Source: JBBROS01 sp965199595 (lineage in GTDB: Bacteria > Pseudomonadota > Alphaproteobacteria > Acetobacterales > Acetobacteraceae). From it: a stretch of 64,000 bases of DNA. Location: the NCBI GenBank assembly GCA_965199595.1, contig OZ241182.1:3224001-3288000 (forward strand). The letters are read 5' to 3'. The notes under the pieces are model-generated. The model had not been told where the DNA came from, searched no databases, and was given only the letters and a program-made list of their open reading frames with translations. The translations under genes and the position numbers were made by a program. Positions 54,101 to 60,810 of this stretch are shown piece after piece (position 1 is the first letter of the stretch; each line of letters begins with the position of its first letter).

Positions 54101-54408
54101 TCGCGGTTGACGGCCTCCTGTGTCGCCCGAAGGGCTCCCTCTTCCCGGGTCAGCTGGTTGTGTGCCCGCGTGACGTCGTCAACGCGGCCAGCGATCTTGT
54201 CGAAGGCGGTCGCAGCCACGACCAGCTTGCCGCCGGTGTCGGCCGTGGCCTGGCCGGCATCCCTGACAGACGCCGCGGTGGTCTGCGCAGCGGCCTCCAG
54301 CCGGTCGAGGGCCTCGGCGGCCTTATCGGCGCCGGCGGAGGAGCCGTCCACCAGGACGGTCTCGATGGCGTACTCGTCGAGGAGCTGGGTGGTCGTTGCC
54401 ATGGACAT
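48106..54408 (-). CDS. Tail tape measure protein with embedded lysozyme domain
   Basis: 2,100 residues from the ATG at 54408, just behind GGGAGG; an upstream ATG at 54444 lacks such a site. N-terminal coiled coils (20-190), three copies of a 65-75-residue repeat (about 200-425, e.g. INGLFTAGQITGEQQAAALD, INGLFDAGHLTAEQQSAALE), hydrophobic stretches (near 440-480 and 1,300-1,500), a phage tail lysozyme domain at about 750-870 (IAGMLGNSFKESGFNP, SVGLFQHNGPR), and Ala-rich helices to the end. The lysozyme should open the peptidoglycan during DNA entry. Confidence 0.9.
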   Translation of the reverse strand: MSMATTTQLLDEYAIETVLVDGSSAGADKAAEALDRLEAAAQTTAASVRDAGQATADTGGKLVVAATAFDKIAGRVDDVTRAHNQLTREEGALRATQEAVNREVQAGGTNFAQYERTLAAAAQRVSASAEKLGQLQAEAEANTLATQAWNGAVGQGASAIQAWSGQIAAGAQASRDVLIAQREATAAIAAFNGELAAGAPARAAANAIEALIGELVPGVAAARQFGDAQRTINGLFTAGQITGEQQAAALDKVTASYSKVANAGEAAAAAQRSAAANALQGQIDKYAPEIPAAREFAEEQKVINGLFDAGHLTAEQQSAALERVATAYRQAAAAGDTTAAAAAAAAKQAAAATAASKASGDALQGLIDKYAPLVAMERAQAQEQQEINALFASGNLTATQHAAALARSTTSYKQVAEGAGAAAAAQRGMAIQFIQGASGIATGQPILTTFIQQGHQVVDQSLAMGQGFGGITKAAGSLVGALFSPIGVIAAVAGAIGLATIAGNNHLAMLADLRSGLRATQENFGALADTADAVGQRVAATSGLTRDAATKAAAAIAGAKYFSGTSADLERLTRDAADLGKTLGGDAAKGASTVRDALDDTSRAAHALADQGFRTLTPEVVRAIDLMQAGGDRAKAFATWLAAVEGAAKGAAGDMAPLDKAWEGLTNAMSTTQTKGQTIGEWFANDLAKFIRDTTSEIEGLTRVWNAMISALSVVPTLGRNVAPGTAFGSTEIDGMPTGGYVPPAATVVVPSANAVATQIATILRTQYQASDGAIAGMLGNSFKESGFNPTSRVIDSNGLPSVGLFQHNGPRATALASYAGVSSGEQASVEQQVAFTMKEIFASPSLRAMWSQMQTQSPAEAATTFNREFERPKDLLKNAAAAVSAANQVAAPGGVVSTLPPVVSEGMVSETKAAGDAQAKLNAETRAYKAEQMQSELAGIGAQMGILAGTGQEGSKAYQGLQQRAQELTASLYKNVDAQTEANRASDSSLRANQGLTAAEVALNGALEQRRQLALSSGVPFTEADAAKVAADRTAEQVQALGRLNFSMANTAANSIQMARAYDEGNQSVVDATAKQAAYNQALTMFKPGSDAFRAAYKDLVVGYQQVAQAAAEAQVAQQNAATRDNLQYIQTETSTLGMNENARTKLLAVMKAEQDMHRKFGDVLPDEAKAYLALTAAQADATAAYANQKASLDELSGFFDNTFSTISTAITSAMATGEISMAKLGDVGKAVVSALEAEFLKLALLNPLKNAFFGNSSPTLDSVGGIVGNLFGSSSSVSTVASSAGSAIAGLLVSSGALAAGVKGGGPVQGPTQSGATLDTVASSSPSLSTTVGGVGTALKGADTLSGGKLLAGAKDYVFKAVGYTPGQSIGGWVSGLIGETTAAGVAAAGVGASAAVAATAATAAGVSAGGIASATTAASIVGAGQAVVGTVGTAINTITQALPYIGAAVSIVTDLVSGNYRGAAIVATTTAVGAIVGSIVPGIGTAIGAGIGATVGVLYDTFFPGHKKNPYQDTELDVVDGRLQRGKQVNQLEKLDLASAQVRNFADGLNKYMDVVGIKLSNANGVIAHVGNGIKGLTQIDDVGKAFKDLRFDTDPNAADASSNFGIARHAISDTSFADPDALNGALLKVAGFADAMDSLGFHLASVGKDLTSISIASVDLTDALGTGSDLRTALEHDLPGQLFANQDALNAEVDKVNQFVNGTMPGLLNPVLKTSSSFLDSLAAVQKQYYDAIYQASGYGLDIRPLQDAEGQAEQLLYAPARKQLDQADEGVRNAGIIAGTGSPDEKFRAQFRDSQIAAEQKRDALIASLKSVYGDAVTSTDFFFGQLSNFDATFAAQATASIVAYQRAQKTNGLTIAAAYSSIQARAAVLAGDQQKADLLNFDAKAAQEQDSYGNQLADAYGESFRTSKDYQNRLTELTRVQEGERLQIVQKYGAATSTAMADALKQAQTNVGALFTSLTAYADKLKVGSDSPLSATDQYALAASRFNAVSGAAAAGDYHSATELQGYSDTFLSASRAVNGSGAGYAADFGRVLDALSNVSAQTEALTISSQREIMQSQTDQLTASVTDLRDTLRAEITALRREVAQQNRIAQAA

Positions 54409-54450
54409 GAACCTCCCTTCCTGATGGTAGCCGGACAGACACACGAATTA

Positions 54451-54499
54451 TTCGCTATAAGCGAACAATCTACTTGCAGAATTATTCGCCATAAGCGAA
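54451..54499. promoter_or_regulatory. Twin palindromic operators of the toxin-antitoxin unit
   Basis: TTCGCTATAAGCGAA (54451-54465) and TTCGCCATAAGCGAA (54485-54499) are near-identical inverted repeats with centres 34 bp apart. The flank ATTA before each is also repeated. They sit between the tape measure start and the toxin start, so binding of antitoxin may also touch the tape measure translation region, though not its promoter. Confidence 0.65.
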
Positions 54500-54508
54500 T
54501 ATCTGCTC

Positions 54509-54760
54509 ATGGAACTGATCTTCACCGCTTCCGCGCTCAGGGGCCTCAGGGCGATGCCGAAGGCCGACGCCAAGCGGCTGAAGGATGCCCTCCAGGCCAT
54601 CGCGGACAACCATCCCCAGCGCCTGGGCTACGTGACCGAAATCACCGGGTCCAACGGCATCTGGCGCGCCCGCAAGGGCGACTACCGCGCCACTTACCGC
54701 ATCACCGAGGCTGCCATCGTGGTCGAGGACGCCGACCACCGAAAGGAGATCTACCGATGA
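54509..54760 (+). CDS. RelE/HigB-type toxin
   Basis: 83 residues with the RelE-type phage-derived (Gp49-like) pattern: LIFTASALRGLRAMPKADAK, GYVTEITGSNGIWRARKGDYRATY. Likely a ribosome-dependent mRNA interferase. Toxin-first order with a helix-turn-helix antitoxin next is the HigBA arrangement. Overlaps the antitoxin start by 4 bp. Confidence 0.8.
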   Translation: MELIFTASALRGLRAMPKADAKRLKDALQAIADNHPQRLGYVTEITGSNGIWRARKGDYRATYRITEAAIVVEDADHRKEIYR

Positions 54761-55152
54761 ACGCCATCACCATCCCCCAGCCGCTGTCCCTGGACGCGGA
54801 CACCGTGACATTGAGCCGGGCCGCCTGGGACGGGCTCATGGAGCAAATCGAGGACGCCGCCGACCTGGCCGCCGTGTCCGCCAACGACGCGCGCCGCAGC
54901 GCGATCGGCGCCGAACAGTTCGACCGGGAATGCTTCAGCTCCGAGGAGGTGGATCGGGTGCTGGCGGGCGAATCCGTCATCACCGTGCTTCGCAAGCGTA
55001 CAGGCATGACCCAGGCGGCGCTGGCCAAGGCGTCCGGCGTAAGCCAGACCTACCTCAACGAGCTGGAGCGCGGGAAGAAAGGCGGCAGTGCCACGGCGTT
55101 GAAGAAGCTCGCCGGCGCCCTGGGTGTGTCCATGGACGTGTTGGTGGACTGA
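54757..55152 (+). CDS. XRE-family antitoxin
   Basis: 131 residues from the ATG at 54757, GGAG upstream. N-terminal part (NAITIPQPLSLDADTVTLSR... DLMEQIEDAADLAAVSA region) probably wraps the toxin. The C-terminal HTH (VLRKRTGMTQAALAKASGVS, YLNELERGKKGG) binds the twin palindromes. A rightward cargo pair in a leftward structural operon. Confidence 0.8.
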   Translation: MNAITIPQPLSLDADTVTLSRAAWDGLMEQIEDAADLAAVSANDARRSAIGAEQFDRECFSSEEVDRVLAGESVITVLRKRTGMTQAALAKASGVSQTYLNELERGKKGGSATALKKLAGALGVSMDVLVD

Positions 55153-55163
55153 CCGCCGCGCTG

Positions 55164-55856
55164 TCACCGGGCCCGCTCGCTGATCACCACCGCCGGGTAG
55201 GTCAACACCTGTCCGACCTGGCGATCCTTGGCCCGGGCGGGCCGAGGCTTATGCTTGCGGCCCCAGCCCTGCTTGGCCGAGAAGGTGAGCCCGCTCTCCC
55301 GGCCGCGGCCCTTCAGCACGTAGCTGTTGGGCAGGGTCACGAAGGCCACCTCCACGGTCAGGCCGCGGAACTGCCGCTGCACTGCCTGGCGGGTCGCTTC
55401 CACGATGCCCGGCGGCACAGAAGTGATCATCCCGCCGGTATCGATCTTGCGGTGGTAGGGCTGCGCGTTGGTCAGTGTGACCACCGAACCGGGTGGGATC
55501 TCGGCAAACGGTGCGGTCCATGGCTGCCCACCCACCGCGACGAACCACCCATCTCTGTAGGCGCCCGATTTCACCGGAGAGCGGTTCGTCGCCTCCGTCA
55601 GGGCAAAGGCCGCCGCCTGCGCGATCTGGCTGAACAGATAGATGATGGATCCGCCATTCAGCTTGACGGTCTCCTCCGCGGCGCCGGCCCTGCCGTCGAC
55701 AAAGACGGTCGATACCGGCGAGGCCCGGCCCGCGGCGACCAGCTCCGCCAGGCTCTCCCGAGCATAGGCGGCCACCCGGGCGCGGGTGGCGGGGCTATCG
55801 GCATGCCCCCGCACCAGCTGGGACACACGACGGCGGAACAGAGCCCCGAGTGCCAT
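55164..55856 (-). CDS. Phage tail-region protein of unknown function
   Basis: 230 residues. N-terminal helices, then a beta-rich middle (TVKLNGGSIIYLFSQIAQAA, SPVKSGAYRDGWFVAVGG) resembling HK97 gp10-type tail-completion proteins, and a basic tail (KHKPRPARAKDRQ). Its place between chaperone and tape measure is unusual for gp10; the toxin-antitoxin insertion lies directly after it. Confidence 0.55.
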   Translation of the reverse strand: MALGALFRRRVSQLVRGHADSPATRARVAAYARESLAELVAAGRASPVSTVFVDGRAGAAEETVKLNGGSIIYLFSQIAQAAAFALTEATNRSPVKSGAYRDGWFVAVGGQPWTAPFAEIPPGSVVTLTNAQPYHRKIDTGGMITSVPPGIVEATRQAVQRQFRGLTVEVAFVTLPNSYVLKGRGRESGLTFSAKQGWGRKHKPRPARAKDRQVGQVLTYPAVVISERAR

Positions 55857-56235
55857 CAGCTGCGGTCGAAGCGGACGAGCTTGTCGGCGATGTCCTCGCC
55901 CGCACCCTGATTCTGGGAGATACGCCAGTGCTCGAGATAGAATTCGTCCATTGCCCCCAGCCCTCGATCGAGAAACAGGAACTCATTCCAACTTAGGCGA
56001 TGAGTCTTTGCCCACCGCCGCACCAGCGCCCACGGGATGCGGCCCGGCACCGGTGGGCCCATGCCCCCGGCGATCCACGGCCGGTCGGCCGAGAGGCGGT
56101 TCCAGGTTCGCCACACCCAGAGCAGGTCCGCCCGGATGGCGGGTTTGGGCGGCAGGTCAGCCGCCGGCACCCCGGCCCGCACCGCCGCGGCGCGCGCGGC
56201 GCCGAAGACGAGCAGGACCCGGAGTGCCTCGGTCA
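55856..56235 (-). CDS. Tail assembly chaperone, T part (made by -1 frameshift)
   Basis: The frame is open upstream of its only good stand-alone start (GTG at 56182) all the way to the slippery site at 56236-56242, reading LTEALRVLLVFGAARAAAVR, then WVWRTWNRLSADRPWIAGGM. It matches the DUF1799-like second half of tail chaperones. Production as a fusion with the upstream gene is the likely route, as in lambda G/GT. An internal GTG start cannot be excluded. Confidence 0.75.
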
Positions 56236-56649
56236 GTTTCCCAGGGCGGCCGCGGTCGACTTGGTGGTGCGCGAGGACACGCGCGACGCCGCCTCCCAGC
56301 AGGCGCGCACCAGGCGGCCGGCGTTCGGCTTGTCCAGCATCGCCTTGAAGTCCTCCACGGAGACCTGGATCCCGTCGTCGCCTTCCAGGTTGCGGACATC
56401 GAGCACCAGCAGGTCGCGCAGCAGGCCGGCGTTCAGCTCACGCTGCATGGCGTTCGGCAGCGGGTCGCCCTCGATGATGTCGTTGTCGAGCCGCAGCTTG
56501 CGGAGGCGGGCGGCCTGGGCGTCGACGAAATCGTCGGTGAAGCCGCGCGTGAAGATCTCCAGGTCGTCGTAGAAGGCCGGGTTGACCGGCTGCCACATGC
56601 CCTCGTCGATGCTCTTGGTGTCGGAGAGGAGGCTGCTGAGCTTGGCCAT
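56233..56649 (-). CDS. Tail assembly chaperone, G part
   Basis: 138 residues, mostly helical (DGMWQPVNPAFYDDLEIFTR region, VDAQAARLRKLRLDNDIIEG), ending GN directly at the TGA next to the slippery heptamer. Upstream of the tape measure it has the place and size of lambda gpG. It coats the tape measure before tail tube assembly. Confidence 0.75.
   Translation of the reverse strand: MAKLSSLLSDTKSIDEGMWQPVNPAFYDDLEIFTRGFTDDFVDAQAARLRKLRLDNDIIEGDPLPNAMQRELNAGLLRDLLVLDVRNLEGDDGIQVSVEDFKAMLDKPNAGRLVRACWEAASRVSSRTTKSTAAALGN
56236..56242 (-). promoter_or_regulatory. GGGAAAC slippery heptamer for -1 frameshift
   Basis: On the minus strand the zero frame reads CTG GGA AAC TGA. The heptamer G GGA AAC has the canonical X XXY YYZ form in phase, and a -1 slip gives GGG AAA CTG ACC, entering the open T frame. 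The heptamer ends directly at the G stop codon. Lambda uses GGGAAAG at the same place. Confidence 0.8.
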
Positions 56650-56714
56650 GATGGGTCCTTTGCGTGCTGCCGGCGGCAGCGGAGGTGACGAAGGCGACGA
56701 AGCGGGCTTGAGGT

Positions 56715-56791
56715 CAGGCCCCGGCGGCGAAGCGGTCGAGACTGAAGGTGCAGCCCGTGACCGGATCCGGGTTCATCTCGATGGTGAAGTC
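56715..56791 (-). other. In-frame extension after the amber codon of the major tail protein
   Basis: Past the TAG at 56792-56794 the same frame reads DFTIEMNPDPVTGCTFSLDR and ends AAGA-TGA at 56715-56717. It looks like the genuine end of the tail protein. It is translated only with amber suppression or readthrough. Confidence 0.6.
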
Positions 56792-57949
56792 CTACATCAG
56801 CGCCTTGTTGGGCCCATCCGCATTCACGCCGCTGTCGAGCAGCAGGGTGGCGTTGGGGATGGAGGCGACGTAGCAGTTGCCGGCCTGGTCGCCGGTCCGG
56901 ACAGAAAACACGCCGGGTGTCTCGGCCCGGAACAGGTCGTAGTATGCGAAGTCTCGGAAGTAGCCGCGGAACTTGCCCGACCCAGTGAACGTGCCCTGCG
57001 TCATCCCCTGGGCCAGGGCGCTGCCGAGACCATACTGCCCGGCGGCGCCGTCGTTCATCAGGTCGAGGCTGAACTGATCCACCACGGTGGTGAGCAGCTG
57101 GTCGTTCCAGTAGACGCCCTTGAAGCCGGCGACCGGGTCGAGATCCCGGGTGCCGGGCGCTGCGATGATGCCGCCCGTGGAGGCGTCGACGATGCCCTTC
57201 AGCTCCTGCTGGGCGGTCACGTCGAAGCTCGCCTGCAGGAACTGGCCGAGCTGCAGGGTGATGCTCGCCTTGTTCGGCATGGCGCCCGGGTAGCGGAAGA
57301 ACTTGGTGGCGGCGACGTCCAGCCGCTGCTGCAGGTAAAGGCTTTTGAACAGGCTGCCGTTGCGGAGGTTGGACCAGGTGACCTTTGCGGCGGCGCCGGC
57401 TGGGGTCTCCGCCACCAGGGAGGTGACCAGCACGCCCAGCGGCGACAGCTGCAGGCTGGCGGCGCCGTTCACCGCCGCCACGCGGTAGAACACGTTATTC
57501 ACCGCGTTGGCGAACCCACCCAGCTTGAGCGTCTGGCCGGGCTGCACCCCGGTGAACTTGCCGGCCGTGGTGCTGGTCAGCACGCCGGTGCCGGACAGGG
57601 CGATGTCGCCGGCGGCGCCGGCGACCGTGGTGACGGCCTGCCAGTCCGAACCCAGGACGCAGCTCATCCAGTCGTCGAAGGGGCTGGCGCTGCCGGCGCC
57701 TGCGAAGAACACTGGCATTACCACGGAGCCGTTGGCGGTCTCCTGCGTCGTCAGCCCGGCGGCCGCCTGGCGATCACCCCGGATCTCGCCGGGACGGGTG
57801 CGCGTCTTCTTGTGTGCGAGGCTCTCGCTGATGATGCGGGTGCCCTGGAAGGTGCTGGCCGGCAAGCTCGCCCAGATGGACTCGAATGCGTAGCTCAGGT
57901 TGGTGTTCGAGGTCTCGAGGCCGACCTGGTAGGCGGACGTCGCGGGCAT
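56792..57949 (-). CDS. Major tail tube protein
   Basis: 385 residues from the ATG at 57949 (MPATSAYQVGLETSNTNLSY). Two similar beta domains, typical of long tail tube proteins; SVVMPVFFAGAGSASPFDDW and GKFRGYFRDFAYYDLFRAE are notable. It ends at an amber TAG (56792-56794) after NKALM, about 25 codons before the end expected from the continuing frame. Position between head-tail genes and the tail chaperone fits the major tail protein. Confidence 0.8.
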   Translation of the reverse strand: MPATSAYQVGLETSNTNLSYAFESIWASLPASTFQGTRIISESLAHKKTRTRPGEIRGDRQAAAGLTTQETANGSVVMPVFFAGAGSASPFDDWMSCVLGSDWQAVTTVAGAAGDIALSGTGVLTSTTAGKFTGVQPGQTLKLGGFANAVNNVFYRVAAVNGAASLQLSPLGVLVTSLVAETPAGAAAKVTWSNLRNGSLFKSLYLQQRLDVAATKFFRYPGAMPNKASITLQLGQFLQASFDVTAQQELKGIVDASTGGIIAAPGTRDLDPVAGFKGVYWNDQLLTTVVDQFSLDLMNDGAAGQYGLGSALAQGMTQGTFTGSGKFRGYFRDFAYYDLFRAETPGVFSVRTGDQAGNCYVASIPNATLLLDSGVNADGPNKALM

Positions 57950-58019
57950 GGGGCAGTCCTCCAAAAGGAAGGGCGCCCCGAAGGCGCCCATTGTGGTTCA
58001 GTGTGGTTAAGCGGGCCGC

Positions 58020-58358
58020 CTACTCGGCGTGCCGCTCGGACGCAGCGGCGATCGGCTCGGCGCCCTCAGCGGGCTCGAGCTGCACACCGGGGTGGGCGTC
58101 GTCCGGTCGGGTGCCGACGCCGCTGATGCCGACAGCGTATCCGAGCGGCTCTCCGGAGTTCAGCGCCTCCAGCTTCGGCATGCGGGCGCGCTCCTCGTCG
58201 GTCAGCTGCAGCTCCTCGCCCTGGATGGCGGGTTCGCCATCGACGTGGGTGAGGCGGGCCTCCTCCCCGTCGCGCAGCACGGGCCGAATGGTCAGATCGA
58301 CCGTGGCGGTGCGCAGCACTGCGCCGGTGACGCCGTCGATGATCTCGAAGGTCTGCAT
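58020..58358 (-). CDS. Small phage protein, tail region
   Basis: 112 residues: beta start (MQTFEIIDGVTGAVLRTATV), PEL-like middle (LTDEERARMPKLEALNSGEP) and an acidic tail. No family. Between tail terminator-like and major tail genes. Probably a minor structural or assembly protein. Confidence 0.55.
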   Translation of the reverse strand: MQTFEIIDGVTGAVLRTATVDLTIRPVLRDGEEARLTHVDGEPAIQGEELQLTDEERARMPKLEALNSGEPLGYAVGISGVGTRPDDAHPGVQLEPAEGAEPIAAASERHAE

Positions 58359-58360
58359 GA

Positions 58361-58780
58361 TCAGCTCCTGGGAACGATGGTTTGAAGGTGCCAGTCGGCG
58401 GTGACGCTAGTGCGCCACCAGTTGCCGTCGTCGCTGCCCGGGCCGCCGGGGTCGGAGGTCACGCGCTCGTAGACCACGCTCTCGTGAGGCGGGCCGCGGA
58501 ACATCGCTTCGACCTGATCGACGATGCCGAACACGCCCGTGACCCCGGTGTTCACGGGCACCATGACGTGGATCATGGCCTGCCCCTCGGACAACCAGTT
58601 CTCGCCGCCCAGGGAGATCGGGCGCGAGCTGCCGCCGGTCATCTCGATCAGCAGGAATGCACCCGCCGGGGTGTTGCGCTTCATGTTCGGCCAGAATACC
58701 GGGAGGACCGCTCCGTCTACTGCAATGGCCGCAGCACCGATGCGGGCCTGCAGGTCGGCCCAGGCGGTGAGGCTCGACAT
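58361..58780 (-). CDS. Tail terminator-like protein
   Basis: 139 residues, alpha/beta pattern (LTAWADLQARIGAAAIAVDG, FLLIEMTGGSSRPISLGGEN, SEGQAMIHVMVPVNTG, RTSVTADWHLQTIVPRS) that matches lambda gpU-type tail terminators (phage_tail_U/DUF4128). Correct position just before the major tail protein. Starts at the stop of the upstream gene. Confidence 0.65.
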   Translation of the reverse strand: MSSLTAWADLQARIGAAAIAVDGAVLPVFWPNMKRNTPAGAFLLIEMTGGSSRPISLGGENWLSEGQAMIHVMVPVNTGVTGVFGIVDQVEAMFRGPPHESVVYERVTSDPGGPGSDDGNWWRTSVTADWHLQTIVPRS

Positions 58781-59112
58781 CAGCCGCCTCGCACCTGGAT
58801 GACGTGCATGGCCGGGACACCCCTCAGACTGCGGGTCTCGCAGGACTGCACCGTTGCGCGTGATCCGCCGATTTCCAGCCTGTCCAACCGCTCGGGCCAG
58901 CGGGGCACACCTACGGCCAGCAGAGCGCCGGGAGCGATCGTCACCTCACGGTCGCCCTGCTGGATGTCATTCACCAGCTCGGCCGCGCGGTATCCCCGCA
59001 CGAACGCCGGCACCTGGCCGGGCACGGACACGTCGCCATCGACCGCCGTGAAGGTGACGATCTCACCGTCGCGCTCGATACGCGCCGCGATACCCTCGAC
59101 GGTCGGCATCAC
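58780..59112 (-). CDS. Head-tail joining protein, putative
   Basis: 110 residues, all beta (IVTFTAVDGDVSVPGQVPAF, REVTIAPGALLAVGVPRWPE, HVIQVRGG). It resembles head-closure/stopper proteins by size and place. No name could be assigned with confidence. Confidence 0.55.
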   Translation of the reverse strand: MMPTVEGIAARIERDGEIVTFTAVDGDVSVPGQVPAFVRGYRAAELVNDIQQGDREVTIAPGALLAVGVPRWPERLDRLEIGGSRATVQSCETRSLRGVPAMHVIQVRGG

Positions 59113-59723
59113 ACCGACACGAACCGCAAGCCAGCAAGGGCCGCCAATGCCGTCGGTGGCAGCGCCGCAGCGGCACCTTGACCGGGATCCAGATAGGAGG
59201 TGGAGCCGATGCCCTCCACGCTTTCGGACCGGATCATCGGATCCCCCCGCCCGGCCCGGAAGAACAGCGCGACCACCGTATCCATGCAGGCGCGTTCGAT
59301 CTCACCCGGCATGTCGCTGTCCCGCAGGTCCGCCGCGACGTAGCCTGCCTGGTAGGTGAGAGACAACGTGCTCGAGAACGACGCAGGCGACAGGATGCCC
59401 GTCTCCGAGTCCAGCACCAGCCCTTCGGGATCAATCAAGGCGCCGTCGGCAGAAGCTGCGATCACCTCCACGATAGGCACACGGGACAGAACGATTGTAT
59501 CCGGGCAGGGATCACACGGGTCCAAGGTAACAGTCTCCATCACCTGCGCACGGATGATCTCGCGGCCTATTGCCGTCCGCACCAGGCCAGAAGCCTGACG
59601 GATCAGCGGAGCCAGGCGCGCAAGGGTCGGCTGGCTGAAGTCGTTCAGCTCAGCCTGCATCGCGCCTGGCGTGGTCAGAGCGGAACTGGAGGACCGCTGC
59701 AACACACGGACGGACTGGCGCAT
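59109..59723 (-). CDS. Head-tail connector/adaptor protein (gp6-like)
   Basis: 204 residues from the ATG at 59723 (TGATG overlap). Helical N-terminus (QPTLARLAPLIRQASGLVRT), a beta-hairpin middle with the sequence VTLDPCDPCPDTIVLSRVPI and a helical C-terminus (EIERACMDTVVALFFRAGRG). The pattern fits HK97 gp6-type adaptor proteins. Confidence 0.65.
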   Translation of the reverse strand: MRQSVRVLQRSSSSALTTPGAMQAELNDFSQPTLARLAPLIRQASGLVRTAIGREIIRAQVMETVTLDPCDPCPDTIVLSRVPIVEVIAASADGALIDPEGLVLDSETGILSPASFSSTLSLTYQAGYVAADLRDSDMPGEIERACMDTVVALFFRAGRGDPMIRSESVEGIGSTSYLDPGQGAAAALPPTALAALAGLRFVSV

Positions 59724-60202
59724 CAGGCCGACCGGCGCGCCAACTCGGCTTCGACCGCCACAACCGCGGCTTCCTTGGCGCGAACCGCGGGATCGAAGTT
59801 GAGCGCGAGCACGCGCAGCTCGTTCCATCCCAGATCGCGCCAGCCCGCCGGGATCTCCACCGGCGTGATGATGCCATGAGCGAGCGACAGACGCGTTTCG
59901 AACTGCTGGAGGGCAAGCGAGCGGGCGGCCGCCTTGTTCGGGAGCGGCTCGCGGTTCAGGCGCTCCTCCCCCGGGTCGATCACGTCGAAGCCGCCTGCCT
60001 CACAGGCCACGATGCGATAGCCGGGCGGAGGAGCTTCCCGATCGGCCTCGTGCAGGCCAATCGGGAGTGAGAGGCCCGCCTTGGCCAACTCTGCATCCGT
60101 CACCGGCTCCGCCGTCCCCATCGCGATGTTTGAGGTGGCGGCATGGTAAGGCATCTCGACGATCGCGCCGGCCTGGCGACCGATCAGCTGGCGGACATAC
60201 AT
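59723..60202 (-). CDS. Phage structural-region protein
   Basis: 159 residues. Beginning MYVRQLIGRQAGAIVEMPYH, helical middle with AKAGLSLPIGLHEADREAPP and C-terminal helices (AAVVAVEAELARRSA). No family recognised. It sits between decoration protein and connector. Confidence 0.55.
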   Translation of the reverse strand: MYVRQLIGRQAGAIVEMPYHAATSNIAMGTAEPVTDAELAKAGLSLPIGLHEADREAPPPGYRIVACEAGGFDVIDPGEERLNREPLPNKAAARSLALQQFETRLSLAHGIITPVEIPAGWRDLGWNELRVLALNFDPAVRAKEAAVVAVEAELARRSA

Positions 60203-60265
60203 GGGCTGGAACTCCGTATCTCTGCTGCTGGGTCCGGCCCGACATCACGCCGGGCCGGCCCTGGC

Positions 60266-60751
60266 CTAGTCGGCGCGCGCAGTCGGCGACGCCGCCTGTT
60301 GAAAGCGCTGCTCGGACAGGATGTACTCGGCCTGGGTGACGTTGGCGGCATTGGACGCGCCGGTGACTATCGCGATGCAGTCGAAGCCGTTGTTCACGTC
60401 CAGGTAGGTCGGATCGACCTCGATCAGGACCTGCTTGTTGGCCACGGCGCCCGAGGTGGTGAAGCCGACGGCATCGGCCTGGCGGACCAGCATGTCGCTG
60501 GCGCCGGTGTCCTGGTTGACCCAGACCGGGACAGCGTTGCCCAGGGGCTTGGCGTTGCTGCCGGACACGTCGGTCGCCTGCATCACGGTGACCGCCACGG
60601 TGGCGGCGTTGCCCTGCGCGACGTGCACCTTCACCGTGGCCTTGCCGGTGTTCTTGAGGGTGATGAAGCGACCAGTGCGGCCGGCAGCATCCGTGGCGGG
60701 CGCCAGCGCCTCGACCAGTTTGGCCTGCTGCGGGAACGAATACTTCGACAT
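60266..60751 (-). CDS. Capsid decoration/head fibre-like protein
   Basis: 161 residues from the ATG at 60751. Beta-rich (TGRFITLKNTGKATVKVHVA, AVTVMQATDVSGSNAKPLGN, NKQVLIEVDPTYLDVN). Directly after the capsid gene, where decoration proteins are usual. The exact fold is not established. Confidence 0.6.
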   Translation of the reverse strand: MSKYSFPQQAKLVEALAPATDAAGRTGRFITLKNTGKATVKVHVAQGNAATVAVTVMQATDVSGSNAKPLGNAVPVWVNQDTGASDMLVRQADAVGFTTSGAVANKQVLIEVDPTYLDVNNGFDCIAIVTGASNAANVTQAEYILSEQRFQQAASPTARAD

Positions 60752-60810
60752 GGTGGACTCCTGCGGAGCGGGGGGCGAGAGGGGCGGGGCTCAAACCCCG
60801 CTCCGGACGA

